A stretch of DNA of 64,000 nt from Isoetes taiwanensis (GCA_021234155.1 JAJEKV010000305.1:62001-126000); one strand, 5' to 3'. Shown: positions 1-11,657, counted from the stretch's first letter. Translations and numbers: made by a program. The notes: generated by a model not told the origin, from the sequence alone.

Positions 1-480
1 AGCTGCGGGACCACATTTTGGAGAGAAGAGGGCACACTTTCGGTGGTGAAACATTATCTAGCAAGAGGTCCAAGTCAAGTAGTGATTGTTCCGTGAAGCT
101 CGACTAAGGTAAGGGGAATGGAATGTTGTTGGGCTAATTGTGTTGAAGTTTGAAATTGATGAATTGGTGGAAGCAAGAGCCACCTTCAAGAGTATACTTG
201 TGATGAGAGGAGGACTTACATGTACTCCATTCATGAGCTTGCACTTCAAGATGAAAAATTTCCAAAAAAAAAAATACCCTTTGCTAGGGACATGGATATG
301 TAAAGTTGCATGGATACATATTCATGGCATTCCAATTTAGATCTTGGCAAAATTAGCAAGCAAGTCATGCAAAGGGAGTAAAATTGCATTACATGGAAAT
401 AATGGCATGTTGAGGCCAACTTCTAGGATCTGGCTGCTAGGGAGGTTTTTGAAAAATATGTTGAATTCAATGCTGAGAAT
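1..480. other. no recognisable gene
   Basis: Only short open frames are present and none resembles a known family. It may be the eroded upstream part of the DUF7869-type element that follows, but nothing in it proves this. Confidence 0.3.
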
Positions 481-2446
481 ATGCCACATAAAAGTAGGAA
501 AGATCACGAGGGAAAAATAGTTGTCGAGAAGAGGTTGCCATCCCATTGTACCCGGAAGAGCATATTGGAGGAAGTGAATGCTTTGCCGAGAACTTCTGGT
601 ACACGCAATATCTCAACCCGACTTGGTGACTATGGAGCAAGCACTTCAAGCATGTCACTATAGACACTTGAACAACTTTGCAAAGTGCAACTTGTGTGCT
701 AAGTTGAAAGAGATTCTTGATAAGACCAAGCAACCAAGCCAAAGGGCTAAGATAAAGGGGAGCAAATGAAAGATCACATGACGGACCAACTATCATGTAG
801 ATCCACTTATTGGATGTGGAGAACATTATCATGTTTGGAACCCAATAACTATGTTTGTATTATCCATGACAAGATGGATCAATCGAAGACTTGTTTGCCA
901 CAGTATAGTTACATACCCAAGCAAATCAATAGAGCTTATCCTTTGCAAGTCTATCTGACAGGTGCAATAGTGCATGGCTCGGTGCCAATTTATTATGGCC
1001 ATTTTAGTTTGCAATTGTGGAGTGATGGTCACGATTTTCATATTGGAAGTGTGATGAGGTGCTTGAGGAACTATGAGAGTGGTTATTCGGTGACCTCCAC
1101 AACCACGGAGGTGGTAGCCAACCACTCTTGAGTGCATTGTTGGATAGAAAGCCTAATAATTTAGAGAAGTTTACTAAGGCAAGGTTTAGGAAGTCGGGGT
1201 GCTTGAACATGTTGGAGCCTCAAGTTCCGTCCCCAACCTCGAGATCTACCACCAAGGTTCCTCCTCCAACTTGACAATTGTCTTTGGCCGAGAATAAAAC
1301 AGGTATATGTTCTCATTCCTATCTTATTTAACAGCCGTGGGTGTCTTTGAAAGAGTGAATTTAGGGTTCTTAATGCCTGGACATACTCATGAGGATGTGG
1401 ATGCATTGTTTGGGAAGTATAGTCTTGTGATTGAAATCTCAAAGCTGTGACCAATCTTCCTAGACTAATGGAAGTTCTTAGTGAATGCATTTCACCTTCT
1501 CCTATAGGGTTGATCATACAAGAGGTGCCGATTGGAAGAATTTTTATCGAAGGTTATGCTCTTGATATGGAAGGTCAATCTAGACCTCTTCGGTACACTT
1601 TACGGGTCATGGGAAATAAGCCAATCATGCAATGGAAGATGAGACCTTCGGATGATAAATGGAGGCGGATGAGGGAGTACCTATATGGTACGAAGATGAA
1701 AATGGTAAACCCTAAGATTCCAAGGGGTCAACCAAAAGCTCTTAAGCCTTTTTCGGAGGTGGATTCATTGCAAAGCACATTGGGCGGCATTTTGAATACG
1801 TCAAGTATTGGAAAAATAACCAGATGATACCAACCTTGCATTGATAGATTATTGGACACGGTACATGGATTATTGGGACAAGTAGACACATCCTACGATG
1901 AACTCAAAGATGGATGGCTACCTAAGACTAGGTGGGAGAGTTGATAACACGAGGAAGGCGATGATGTGGTTAGTAGTATTCAAGTCCATGGCTCCTCCGG
2001 TTGCTGAAAAACACTATGTTAGTCCTAGGAAAGGAAGGCCTAAATATCTGGGGCTGGAGGATTATGATCCCAAAAAGATGACTTGCTTTGCCATCAATTT
2101 GCACTTATAGTACCGGGCGCAAAAGAGATATACCACTGTGTGGATGGGTTACACCATCTTAGAGGTTTGCAAAGAAGTAGGTGACCCAATGTGAACAAAG
2201 TTAGGTGTGGAGTGGTGGTGTCGGTGCACCCGGTTAAATGCGATGTGAGAGGAAGAAAGGTATAGAGACTGTTGGACAAAGAGATGGAAGAGAAACCCTA
2301 TTGAAGGGGATGATTGGGTTGAGTTAGATACTATTTTGTTTTCATGGACCCCAAAGGCCATCCCAGGCAAGACTGCTAGGGTTACAATACCTGTGGAAGT
2401 GAGGAAGAAAGCTATGATATCTCTAGGGGTCACTTCTGAGAAGTAA
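481..2446 (+). pseudogene. decayed DUF7869-type transposon gene
   Basis: Conserved blocks appear in order but in different frames with stops between them. Around 850-1075 the translation gives IIHDKMDQSKT, then TGAIVHGSVPIYYGHF and a block ending in RCLRNYE. At about 1351-1437 it gives GFLMPGHTHEDVDALFGKY. At about 1519-1800 it gives EGQSRPLRYTLR, KPIMQWKMRP and PKALKPF. This order (D-K-M-D/H, a GH-rich middle, GHTHEDxDALFG, then a basic PKAL block) is what I know from DUF7869 proteins of plants and oomycetes, which behave like transposon-encoded proteins. The acidic GHTHEDVDALFG block could hold catalytic residues (inference). The C-terminal part seems to run to about 2446. Several frameshifts mean it cannot make a full protein. 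Confidence 0.6.
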
Positions 2447-3024
2447 TTGGCAATATGTAACTCGACATGTATATGTAAGTATTTTTAATTTATAATGCAA
2501 TCATGTTGTGCTGTTATAAAAAAAAGTCACATTCTCGATGCAAATTTACTAACCCGGGAAAAAGTTGCAGTGCCAAAATGGTCCAAAATCCTGACATAAA
2601 TCCAATTTAAATGAATGATGGTTGATGCATATTTTAGCACATTATAGCTTTTATTTTTAAAGGTCAATATGGTACCCAAAGTTTTTCTATGGCAAATTAT
2701 GTTTACCATGCAAATTATGTATAGTTATAGCTCAAGGTCATATATTCACCACTGAGCCTAGAGCATCTCTTTGCCTAGAGCCCAAGACCATTGACCACTT
2801 GATTCCCATGGAACATTTGAACTTAGAGATTTTAAAAATTTTAAGCACATGTCAAGTGCATAGAACACAAGTGTTTCTTCGATCAAGTATATCTTATGCT
2901 AGGTGAAGCATTTTGCATTTCTGTCACATTGCCTTTAGACAATAGATCAATGTGGCCATTCATAAAAAAACTCATGCATCATAATTTTTTACATAAGCAT
3001 TATATCAAATCTTATGCAAACCTT

Positions 3025-3050
3025 GCCTTCCAAAAAAAAAAAAAAAAAAA
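3025..3050 (+). repeat. short poly-A insertion
   Basis: Copy 1 has TTGCCTTCC followed by about 19 A and C where copy 2 reads straight through (…GCAAACC|GTACCC…). It looks like a tiny, extremely 5'-truncated retroposition event, or a template slip. In the reverse frame it turns into a run of Phe codons. Confidence 0.6.
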
Positions 3051-3281
3051 CGTACCCAAGTAAATTTTCGAGTACTTCCACTCGATAGTGTGGAATTGCT
3101 TGGCTCTGGAATTGATGGATTAGCCCTTCTTCTTCTGATGGCTGGCTCTGGAGTTGGTGGATTAGCCCTTCTTCTTCTTCTTCTGATGACAAAGAAGATA
3201 GTACCAACAAGTGCAACTAGGACTAGAAGACCCCCAACACTGACGCCCACTATGATGTAGTTTGAACTTGAGGAGGATGAT

Positions 3282-3345
<64 letters not shown>

Positions 3346-3351
3346 GCGGTA
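3040..3351 (-). pseudogene. CR4-like receptor fragment, copy 1 (transmembrane region only)
   Basis: Read on the - strand this gives a long serine tract, the hydrophobic segment YIIVGVSVGGLLVLVALVG, then FFVIRRRRRRANPPTPEP and SGSTRKFTWV. These are the transmembrane and juxtamembrane parts of the CR4-like protein that is more complete at 33993-34640. The cysteine-rich ectodomain is missing because a LINE fragment abuts at 3352. The kinase is also absent: after RKFTWV, where the kinase lead-in would continue, the frame runs into the poly-A insertion. Confidence 0.6.
3276..3346. repeat. (GACGAT)n microsatellite
   Basis: An uninterrupted hexamer array of about 70 bp that reads as poly-serine on the - strand. 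In copy 2 (34266-34287) the same array is about 20 bp, so it has expanded here or contracted there. Confidence 0.9.
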
Positions 3352-4564
3352 TGCTTGGGATGAGATCATTAAAGGTCTTGAGAAACATCTGTTCTGGTGG
3401 AAGGTGGCTACGTTATCTTTGCCTGGTAGAGGCGGCTGGTGGCCTTGGAATGTTGGACTTCCGTCTGCAAAGCCACGTCATGATTTCAAAGTTCATTTGG
3501 AGGCTCCTCCCTGGTAAAGATGACTCCTCTGGCTTAAGGTTGGTGTGGCAATCACTTATGTAGTGTCTCCCTTTTCACAAGACAACTATCAAGCCTAGTC
3601 TCCCATGGGCCTTGTTGTATCCTCTGCATCCATATCCAAATGCTTCCCCATTCCTTAAAGGTTTGCTTGCTTCCTAGGATGCGGTTAGATCTTTATTCCA
3701 TGTTAATCCCCAAGCTTGTGCTTCATTGTCAATGTCATGCTGGTGGCTTCCCCTGCAAGGTATGCATGATCAGCAGCCTTTTTATGCACTTGTACATCCA
3801 AAGACCCAACGGCGTTGGCGGCTAGCTGGGGTTTTAACGATGTGCCTATTTGGATTTGTGATGCACGTCTTAAGCCAAAAAAGATTGTTTCTTCCACGTA
3901 CAGGCTGCTTTTAGATTGTGAGCCTCTTCCCCCATCCCAGCACGACATCTTCAGGTTCCTCAACCACAGTGGAAAAGTGTTTGGATGTGGCGCTGCGATG
4001 GCAAATTCTCTATAGATGTATTCGAGTGAATGTCTTGGTTCACAAGATGAATCCTAGAGTCTCAGATCGTTGCCCTCTCTGTGGCCAACGTGTTGAAACT
4101 ATTGAACACTGCTTCTTCTTGTGCGATCATCTACGGCTTTCTTGGACGTGGTTGTTCACTCTTTTCAGTGTGTCTCTCACTAGCCAGGAGATCCTACTTG
4201 CACTTTATCCCCCTGTTTGGCCTAACTTGTGTAAGCGGGCATTTCATCTTGCTTCTAGTTGGATTTTGTGGTCTACCTGGCAAGGGCGACGTTTGTGTAT
4301 TTTTCAAGGTGCACACATCTTTGATCAACAGCGTCTCCATTGTGCTCAGCAGAAGATCACCAAAGCTTATCGTTGCTCATCTCTAGCTGATGATAAAAAA
4401 GAGATAATTTGGCAGACGTATTTACAGTGTTCTTCTGTGTAGACGGGTGTTTTTGCCTAGTTGGGTCGGCCTATCCACTAGGGTTTTATTCATGTCTGTG
4501 CATTGTGTATTGCGCCTTTGTTTTTGTTAATAGAAAGAGTCTCACGTCCTTAAAAAAAAAAAAA
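3352..4564 (+). mobile_element. 5'-truncated LINE, 3' end
   Basis: The start encodes the end of the reverse-transcriptase ORF: EAAGGLGMLDFRLQ and SKFIWRLLPGKDDS are the typical 'GGLG..dfrlqN.A...KW.WRLL' block of plant LINEs. At 3918-4442 a 174-codon frame carries the zf-RVT zinc-binding domain: RWQILYRCIRVNVLVHK, RCPLCGQRVETIEHCFF (C-x2-C…H-C) and an aromatic C-terminal tail. The element ends in a poly-A run at 4552-4564. It is broken by frameshifts between 3563 and 3918 and lacks endonuclease and most of the RT. I see no target duplication at its true edges. Confidence 0.85.
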
Positions 4565-4596
4565 CACATTTCTGCGTACCCAAGTTACATGACGTA

Positions 4597-4623
4597 GGGT
4601 GCTTTTTTTTTTGACCTACTCAA
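4597..4623 (+). repeat. outer element left terminal inverted repeat
   Basis: GGGTGC + T10 + GACCTACTCAA. It is identical to the reverse complement of 32412-32438 and preceded by CGTA. Confidence 0.85.
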
Positions 4624-5550
4624 AAAATCATGTCGCGACATTGGTCTTTGGTGCCGTAAGGTCGCGATACCGTCATAAAAATTTTTTCGTCGACCCTTCG
4701 CGTTTTCGTCAAAGCACTTCACCCCGCCATAGCCAGACCTTGGCGAGAGTCAAGATCCATCATTCACGCTATTTTTGGCCAAGTCATCAATCCGAAATTT
4801 TTGCAATCTCAATTCGAATTGGAATTTCCCGCCCAATTCAAATCTTTGCACCTTGAATTATGTTGTTTCGGCGTTTCTTGAAGCATGCTATGGTTCTTGA
4901 GTTGAGAGATGAATTCCTTATACGTGTCCAAGCATTGTGCTTAATTTGATGTCGGGGATCTTTGCAGGGGCATGCAAGAGTTAGATCAACAATTCCAAGC
5001 GATTTACGGGGTGTTGTTCACAATTTGAGAAAATTACCTCGAAGAATCACCTACACAAATCGAATTTGGTACTCACATTTCATACGAAGCGATTGGATTT
5101 CACAAGGAATGAAGAAACTACATATGAAGTCGAAAATTCGGATCAAGAATTCCATCATGAAGATGAAAGACAAGGTAGTCCTTGTTAAATGCTTACGCTA
5201 TTAAATTCTTTGAATTTGTTTGTTCTAAATTCTTTGATGATGTAATGTCTTGCTTTCGGTGGAACAAAATTCATTCAATGGTGCTGAATTTATGGACTTT
5301 GAACATGATTTCAACATGTCGAGTATGCAATTTAAATTTGTTACTTGGTTTATAAAAACTAAACTGACATGCTAAAATTATAGGAGAATATGGTGGAATA
5401 TCATTTGAGGATCTTTGAAGTTATGGATGTTGGCAATCTTTGTAGAGGTTGGATCATTTGTCATATCTGGGTACTTGCTATAATAGAGGTATTTGCATTG
5501 ATAACTTTCGTTCTCACTGTAGTTAGAATTGTTTCATCAATGTAGGTGCT

Positions 5551-7518
5551 ATGAACCATGCAGTGCTTGCAAACCAAGAGAATTATGAAGCGCTTTCAAA
5601 AAAAGACGGCCGAAATCGGGAGGATTCAAAGGCGAAAAAAAAAAGAAGTGGATCTTTGCGAACCGGCAACTTAGGTGCGGTTGCAAATGATGCTCTTGTT
5701 GGTAAGAAAGGTTCATTCAGCGGTTGGAAGAAAAAAAGTTGTCAAAAAAGAATTAGGCAAGGGTGAGCGAATTGTGTGAGAATGCTACATCGAAGAAAGA
5801 GTGGAAATTCTAGGGGTGCTAGAAAGTGGATACTGAACTAGATCTCTCAAACATCAAAAGAATTAAACACAATGAAAACAATCATTAACAATTTGAGGGG
5901 AGTCTTTTTGCAGCTCATAAGTATTCAAAAAATACTGGATGTGTGGAGAGCAAGAAGTCTTTGCAATGACTTTTTGATCAATGGTGAAACTAACAAGTAC
6001 GCTTTTGCCAAGCAAATGAATCGAATAGGAAGATTGTGTTAGGTTCGGTAAATAGAAGATTGGCTGCAGAGCATAGTAGTGGACCATGGTCCATGTTCAA
6101 GAAGAATACAGACTCTCTTATGATGAGAGGAAACTAATAGTTGACTTTTGGAGAGATAACACACGAGTGTCTCCATGCAAGAAACATGTTATAAGGATTA
6201 GAGTGGCTAAAGGATTCAAGATCATGCATCCATTACACTTCCTGGAGGATACTCAGGTTAGTTTGCATGCACATGCTGGAAGTTATTACAATTGCTAATT
6301 TAACGTAATTCTTTGTAATTCTTTGTAATTCTTAATGCTGTTTTTGCAGGTTTCATTTTACCAGCGTTTCAGAAGGGAGTATCCTAAATTTGAGGTTTCT
6401 TTCTCAGTTTTTCATGCCTTGAAACCACTTTATGTCAGGAAAGTAAAGGACAGAGAGACATGCTGTTGTGTGTATCATATGAGAGCAGATTTTATTCGAC
6501 TTGCAATGAACAAAGTAAGACATGATGAAAAAATTCATGGTCCAAATTGTAAATGCACGTGTGAAGTTTGTGGTCCTGGACCAACATGCATAGCAAGGAA
6601 GAGCACCTATGCTTCAACAAGTGAGCTTTGGAGGTCTCTTGTTTGTCCAAGAGATGAAAGTGAAGAATGGTATGCACATGACTGCCTAACTCTCAAGTGT
6701 AATAATTGTGGACCTAGCAAGCTGCCAACATGTCCAAAAGAAGTGAATTTCAAAAATGAATTATGCAGTGGAGTGGAAGACATATGACAAGGTACTAAGA
6801 TTGTTGCTGTTTTTTATGCTTCATTATGGTGTAGCTTTATTTTTTTATTTCTGTATTTGTTGTAGATATATGAATCTGTAGAAGAACCTGATGGCAAAGG
6901 AGGTTATAAGCTGGGAAAAAAACCAGTCACTAAACTGGTTTACAAGACCACAAGTGCTGCTGATATTTTCCAGAATGCCAGAACAGTGCTGAAAGAATTC
7001 ATTCCACACAACTATGAGGCTAGATGGCAGGCCAGGCAATTCAAGGAGTGTTTGGAAACATTTCCAAAGGATGCAATAGTTTTAGTGATTGATTTTGCTG
7101 AAAATTACAGCTTCAAGATTCAACAAGAAAAGTAGACTTTTATATTTTAAAATGCACTAGAACAAAGCATGTTATAGAGAAAGCATACAAGGATCCTTGG
7201 GGGCAAAAGTTTGGTAGGAATGAAGTAGTTGTTACTGGAAAATATTACAAGTTAATTAATGGTAACTTGTATGAATTGCTAGAACATGAGCGAGTCACGG
7301 TGTATCTGACCATTTGGTTTTGGTACATTAATTTTGATATGACCAGATTGAGGAACAACCTGTTTCAGCTCCCTGACATTGTGGAAGATCAAATTATGGA
7401 TAGCTTGCATCAAAGCACATCCATTTATGCTGAAGAAGTTTTAGAGTTTAAAGGAAATGAGCTGAAAGGAAAGAAGAAATCAGAAGCAAAAGCAGCAAAA
7501 GGCAAAGATGCTTTGTGA
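5551..7518 (+). pseudogene. transposase-like gene of the outer element, frameshifted and internally deleted
   Basis: Exons can be read with consensus splice sites: one ending at 6256 (CAG|GTTAGT), 6350-6791 (after TTTTTGCAG; ends CAAG|GTACT), and 6866-7135 (after TTGTTGTAG). Conserved pieces are DERKLIVDFWRDNTRVSPC, RETCCCVYHMRADF, a cysteine-rich part (CKCTCEVCGPGPTC and CNNCGPSKLPTC), and FPKDAIVLVIDFAENYSFK. FWxxNsRvsP…cCcvYH…DFaENYs is an uncharacterised transposase-like family I know from plants and animals; the D in VIDFAENY is a likely catalytic residue (inference). One extra A in the A-run near 6745-6755 shifts the frame before VEWKTYDK, and a stop follows QQEK at 7133. The rest of the core is missing before a C-terminal piece (about 7149-7518) with a lysine-rich end. 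A lysine-rich frame at 5551-5766 may be an upstream exon. Confidence 0.6.
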
Positions 7519-7599
7519 TTCAAACTGTAAACCCTAAACCAATTTGTAAATTGTGAACCATATTGTAAATTGTAAATCATATTGTAAATTTGTAGGATC

Positions 7600-8130
7600 A
7601 TATTGAAGTTGTCATAATTTATATGTAACCATAAACATATATAAACAATCATATTGGTTGTCAATCATAAACAATCATAAACAAATATGTAACCATAAAC
7701 AATCATATGTAAACAATCATATTGCTATCATATGTAAACATATTGCTATCAATCATAAACAATCATTACTTGGAATGTAAACCTTATATTCATACTTGGA
7801 ATGTAAACCTTATATTCATGTACACCTTATATTCATACTTGGAATGTAAACCTTATATTCATACTTGGAATGTAAACCTTATATTCATATGTAAACATTG
7901 CTATCAATCATAAACAATCATATTGCTATTCATATGTAAACCTTGCTATTATGTAATACATAAACCTTATACATAAACCTTTTACATAAACCTTATAAAC
8001 CTTTTACATAAACCTTATATTAATGTAAACCTTTTACATAAACCTTATATTAATGTATACAAAAAACCTTATGTGAATGTAAACCTTATATTAGTGTAAA
8101 CCTTGCTATTACATAAATATACAAAAAACA
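7600..8130. repeat. AT-rich tandem array
   Basis: Irregular repeats built from ATGTAAACCTTATATTCAT and TACATAAACCTT units, including several close copies of CTTGGAATGTAAACCTTATA between about 7780 and 7885. It lies between the convergent genes of the outer element, where no coding is seen. Confidence 0.8.
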
Positions 8131-8258
8131 TGTCAACACTATGGAACAAAATTGTGTTGCATGTATATAAGATCCTCATAATACTTTAAAAAGAAAACAT
8201 ACTCATAATATCCTCCTGGTAGATGCTGATAAGATGCCTGGTAGATGCTGAAAGACTG

Positions 8259-9448
8259 CTAAATTCCAGAAAGTCTTGCCTTTTTAAAAGCAAGATAATT
8301 TTCCTCGAGTGTACCACCTGGAAGGATTTCTTCTTCAGAGTCTGCTCCTTTATCCTGTGATAAATCTGCTAGAACTTCACCAATTTGGCTTTTAGCCATT
8401 GTCTGTTCAGCAAGCTCCTCTTCAGCATCATTGTTCTTTACATCTCCAGCATCTTGATCTTCTATAGGCTCCAAACTTGCATCTTCAGCAGAAGCTTTCA
8501 CAGCAATGTTAGACACATTTCCTGCAACAAGAATTCAATATTAACTACAACTAAATTGAACATGGACTACTATTCAAATTTTCGCTTAGACTTACCATTT
8601 TTTTTCAGTGCTCCAGGCTTGTTTCTTGCAAGGGTCTTCTTGTCTGCAGGTTGTCCAGTGCTGCCAGGGGTCTTCTTGTCTGCAAGATTAATTTAAAATT
8701 AATGTAACTTAAAGAGAAGTTATAATACTAAAACTAAATGTGTACCTTTTATTGGAGATATGTGAGCAAATTTAACAGGACTCAGCTTGTCAATATCTAT
8801 AACTGCTCAAATAGAATTGAAGTTAGCACAAAACAAAAACATTACAAGATACATTGAACAAGAATACTTACTTGCTTGAGGTTTCGAGTCTTTCTTTGTC
8901 TTGGCCCTTGTCCTCCTTTTCTTAACTTTTGCGTCCTTTTACGCTTTAAAATCAAAGCACTTGCGGGGTTTATTGTACAAAGTGGTCTTCGCTATCAACT
9001 TCATCCTTCGCTTCTTATCTTCATCACCGCAGTTTGCATTTTCGGTTTTCTTCTTCATCTTCATAGTTAGAGTCCTCTTCAATCACAACATCAATTCTTT
9101 GAATCCCGGTTCTCGCAAAATATTGCTTGGGACTTCCTCTCCACAACAGGGAACCACACAGTGCATAGTTTTCAGCACATTTGAAAAGCAAAAGACATGG
9201 TATTTATGTCCACATTGGTTTATTTTAACAAACAGGTCATATTCTTGAGGAAAACAAAGGCCACATGCCTGACATACATCACTAGTTAGCAAAGGCAAAG
9301 AATAGACACCCATACCCAACTCCATCCGAGTTTTGGTACTTTCACTATCTTGCTGCATGGCTGAAATATGCTTAGCCTTTGCATGCCACTTCGCCATTGA
9401 TGCCTCATAGGATGCTTTTTCATCCTTCAGCACAGAAATTTCTGCACG
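8259..9448 (-). pseudogene. 3' half of the second gene of the outer element (RING-like cysteine cluster, lysine-rich tail)
   Basis: Four exons join in phase with good splice sites: 9448-8872 (donor GTAAGT), 8802-8746, 8679-8596 (donor GTAAGT) and 8521-8259 (stop after ARLSGI). The first begins RAEISVLKDEKASYEASM (coiled coil), then CQACGLCFPQEYDLF, INQCGHKYHVFCF and CVVPCCGEEV. This CxxC…CGHxxH…C arrangement is RING-like. A frameshift occurs after CGEEV, where the other frame continues PKQYFARTGIQRIDVVIEED, and a second disruption follows. The tail is K/R-rich, then acidic. The 5' half of the same gene lies 22 kb away at 31362-32141, separated by the inner element. A role as transposon accessory protein is inferred from context. 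Confidence 0.6.
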
Positions 9449-9480
9449 CATTAGGGGGGATTTGGGGTCTGAAAATGGCC
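9449..9480 (+). repeat. inner block left terminal inverted repeat
   Basis: 32 bp, 31 of which match the reverse complement of 31330-31361. TTCCACGTCA also recurs a little further in on both sides. Confidence 0.75.
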
Positions 9481-10070
9481 TCCTATCAGCCATTCCACGT
9501 CATATTTTCGCTCCCTTTTTCCCATGCCACCTAGGATACCAAACTCTCATAATTACAGATTTGCTTGGAATATTCTTCCGGAATAAGGGGGATTGCACAT
9601 TCATGGCGCCATATGTATTTAATTACGTTAGTTGTCGACGGACCGATGCAACACGTGGCTTCTAAAAATGCCACTTGCATTATAGCATACCGGTAACTCA
9701 TGACGGTGTCTCTTGGTTTGTCGGATACCAAGCGTCGCGTCCACCGCCTTCTACATTTCAAAATTTGAATGTGTAGGTTGAAGCTTTGTATCGGATCGGA
9801 CTTTCATTTCGAGAACGCTAGCGGCTTCTTTAACCGATCTTCACTTCATCCTAATCTGGGGCTTCCGCCCCTACAATTCGAAATTTGAATTTGCTTAATG
9901 TATAAAAGCATGGATTGTAGGAGAATGGACTTTTCAATTTCCATATGCACGTTGCAAATTTCAAAAACGGTTAGTACGGACGTTCGGCTCACGAAGGTTT
10001 AATTGTGTTGGGGCATAAAAATACCACACCTTCATTTTGCGCCGTGCGATCTACACAATATGGAAGTTGC
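9472..10070 (+). repeat. subterminal region, copy A (uninterrupted)
   Basis: Matches copy B, which is split into 11467-11657 and 15440-15890. Shared stretches include GGCCTCCTATCAGCCATTCC, GGCGCCATATGTATTTAATT, CTCTTGGTTTGTC and TATAAAAGCATGGATTGTAG. The last could be a TATA-containing promoter of the element gene that follows copy B (inference). Copy A preserves the empty site of the 3.78 kb transposon: TAGCATACCGG at about 9681-9691. Confidence 0.85.
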
Positions 10071-10257
10071 TTGTTGTCAAATTAAACTTAAACACAAGTG
10101 AGGTCGGCACTTACGTGGTTTTCTCGAGGAGGGTTTGGAGTGTTTTTTTTTTAAATCCCAATTATCGACATAGTGTGACGTAGCATCTTGGTATTAAATA
10201 GTATGTTAAATTCGAATTATATCGGGTGTTCATTTTCGGGTTAAACTCAAATCATAT

Positions 10258-10372
10258 AGGTTTAGGAATAAGGTTAAAAAAAAAGGAAGATATTGGATAT
10301 TTAGGAATAAGGTTAAAAAAATGAAGATATTAGATATTTAGGTATAAGGTTAAAAAAGGAAGATATTGGATA
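10258..10372 (+). repeat. three-copy tandem repeat
   Basis: Three copies of about 45 bp of the form TTTAGGAATAAGGTTAAAAA followed by GAAGATATTGGATA. The copies differ by small indels in the A-run. Confidence 0.8.
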
Positions 10373-10563
10373 TGGCTCAAATTTCGAGATATGCACATAA
10401 TGGCATGTAATGATGGTTGATAGGACTGGAATACGAATCATTCCTACGATTTTCACGTCTAATCCAGCCTATATCTATTCCAGCCTAGATTGGCGCCCAT
10501 TCTCCCCCCAATCTCCGCCCAATCTTCGCTAGATCCTCCGCCCAATTTCTCTAGTCCATCGCC

Positions 10564-10716
10564 ATGAAGAGATCATTCTGGGAAGAGCTGGGAGGTGTCC
10601 TCCAAGAGCCTATGCATTACGGCCGGAAGAGGTGTTCCTCCGCAGATTCCCTCCCACGCCCACGGTTCTTGCTCACGAATGCCCTCGATTCCTTTGAAGA
10701 GGAATCGAGAGAATGA
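10564..10716 (+). CDS. short ORF (50 aa), uncertain
   Basis: ATG in a good context (GCCATGAAG) opens a 50-residue frame beginning MKRSFWEELGGVLQEP. A purine-rich, acidic-coding stretch (10800-10870) follows, which would encode lysine- or glutamate-rich sequence in other frames. It might be the first exon of a transposon gene. I recognise no family, and the frame stops before any domain. Confidence 0.2.
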   Translation: MKRSFWEELGGVLQEPMHYGRKRCSSADSLPRPRFLLTNALDSFEEESRE

Positions 10717-11289
10717 GGAATCGAGGAAATTTCGGGCAGGAGTTCATCACGTGTTCTTGAAGGTCGGATAGGAGATTCTTCGAGAAAATGAGTGGTCTCA
10801 CCGAAGGAGAAGAAGAAGAAGATGATGAAGAAGATGAAGAAGTTGAAGACGAATCGGCCGACTTCGAGGAGCTCATGGCGTTAGTTCATGGTACATGCAT
10901 GTTTTCTTTCTTTTCTTAAGCATTCAACTAACGGTTTATTTCTTATTTTTTTGCGGATGGTGAAGCAGATGAATGAAATTTGTTAGGGCAGAGCACCTCT
11001 TATTTTTTTTCCTTGTTCTTAGCCTCCAGCTTGCCTCCGACTTTCTTACCATATGATTTGCAAGCCTCCGGGCTTTTTTGTTGTGAATAGTTGAAGCCTC
11101 CGGGGCATTTAAATTTACAAAATGATGTTCTCGATGTAAAGCCATACGACCATAAAAATTTTGAATGTAAAAAGTTTTTGCTTCTAATTCCATTTGAATA
11201 CCTAACTTGTTTTTTTACTGTATATGTGTTACCACTCTTAAGTAAATAAGTCATTATCCCTTTTCAAAGAGCATATTATTTTTCAAGAA

Positions 11290-11357
11290 GGATCACACCA
11301 AGCGAATAGTACATATGCAACAAAAATGGAACACACTAAATTCGCATCGTGTGATCC
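11290..11357. repeat. hairpin family member 1 (GATCACAC…GTGTGATC)
   Basis: Arms GGATCACACCAAGCGAAT and ATTCGCATCGTGTGATCC pair over 16 of 18 positions around a loop of about 32 nt. The loop text (ATATGCAACAAAAA) resembles that of the member at 23472 (ATGTGCAACAAAAA), so the whole unit is homologous and not only the arms. Confidence 0.8.
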
Positions 11358-11466
11358 ACTTTCTTATTTGTTGTCAAATTAAAATTAAACACAAGTCCCT
11401 CATCAATAATCTCCCATTTGCATATAAAATATCTATCATTCCAAGTTATATTATGTTTTATGAACT

Positions 11467-11657
11467 AAAATGGCCTCCTATCAGCCATTCCACGTCATAT
11501 TTCCGCTCCTTTTTTCCCGTCAGATTTGCTTGGAATATTCTCCCGGAATAAGGGGGATCGCACATTTATGGCGCCATATGTATTTAATTCTGTTGGTTGT
11601 CAGACAGATTGACGCAACACGTGGCGCTTCTAAAAAGCCACTTGCATTATAGCATAC
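11467..11657 (+). repeat. subterminal region, copy B part 1
   Basis: Parallel to 9472-9687 with scattered differences and one deletion. It ends at TAGCATAC, where the 3.78 kb transposon begins. Confidence 0.85.

Larger units (their letters stand above)
2624..3351. repeat. duplicated segment, copy 1 (partner 33613-34292)
   Basis: From the shared start GATGCATATTTTAGCAC to the shared end GATGGCGGTA this segment is nearly identical to 33613-34292, in the same orientation. Differences are a poly-A insertion at 3025-3050, a longer GACGAT array at 3276-3346, and absence of a roughly 37-bp piece present in copy 2. The LINE fragment begins exactly where similarity ends. Confidence 0.9.

Noticed and set aside
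7600-8130. Possible CRISPR-like array because of regularly repeated words
   Set aside because: Units are short, AT-rich, irregular in spacing and lack unique spacers; the genome is eukaryotic.
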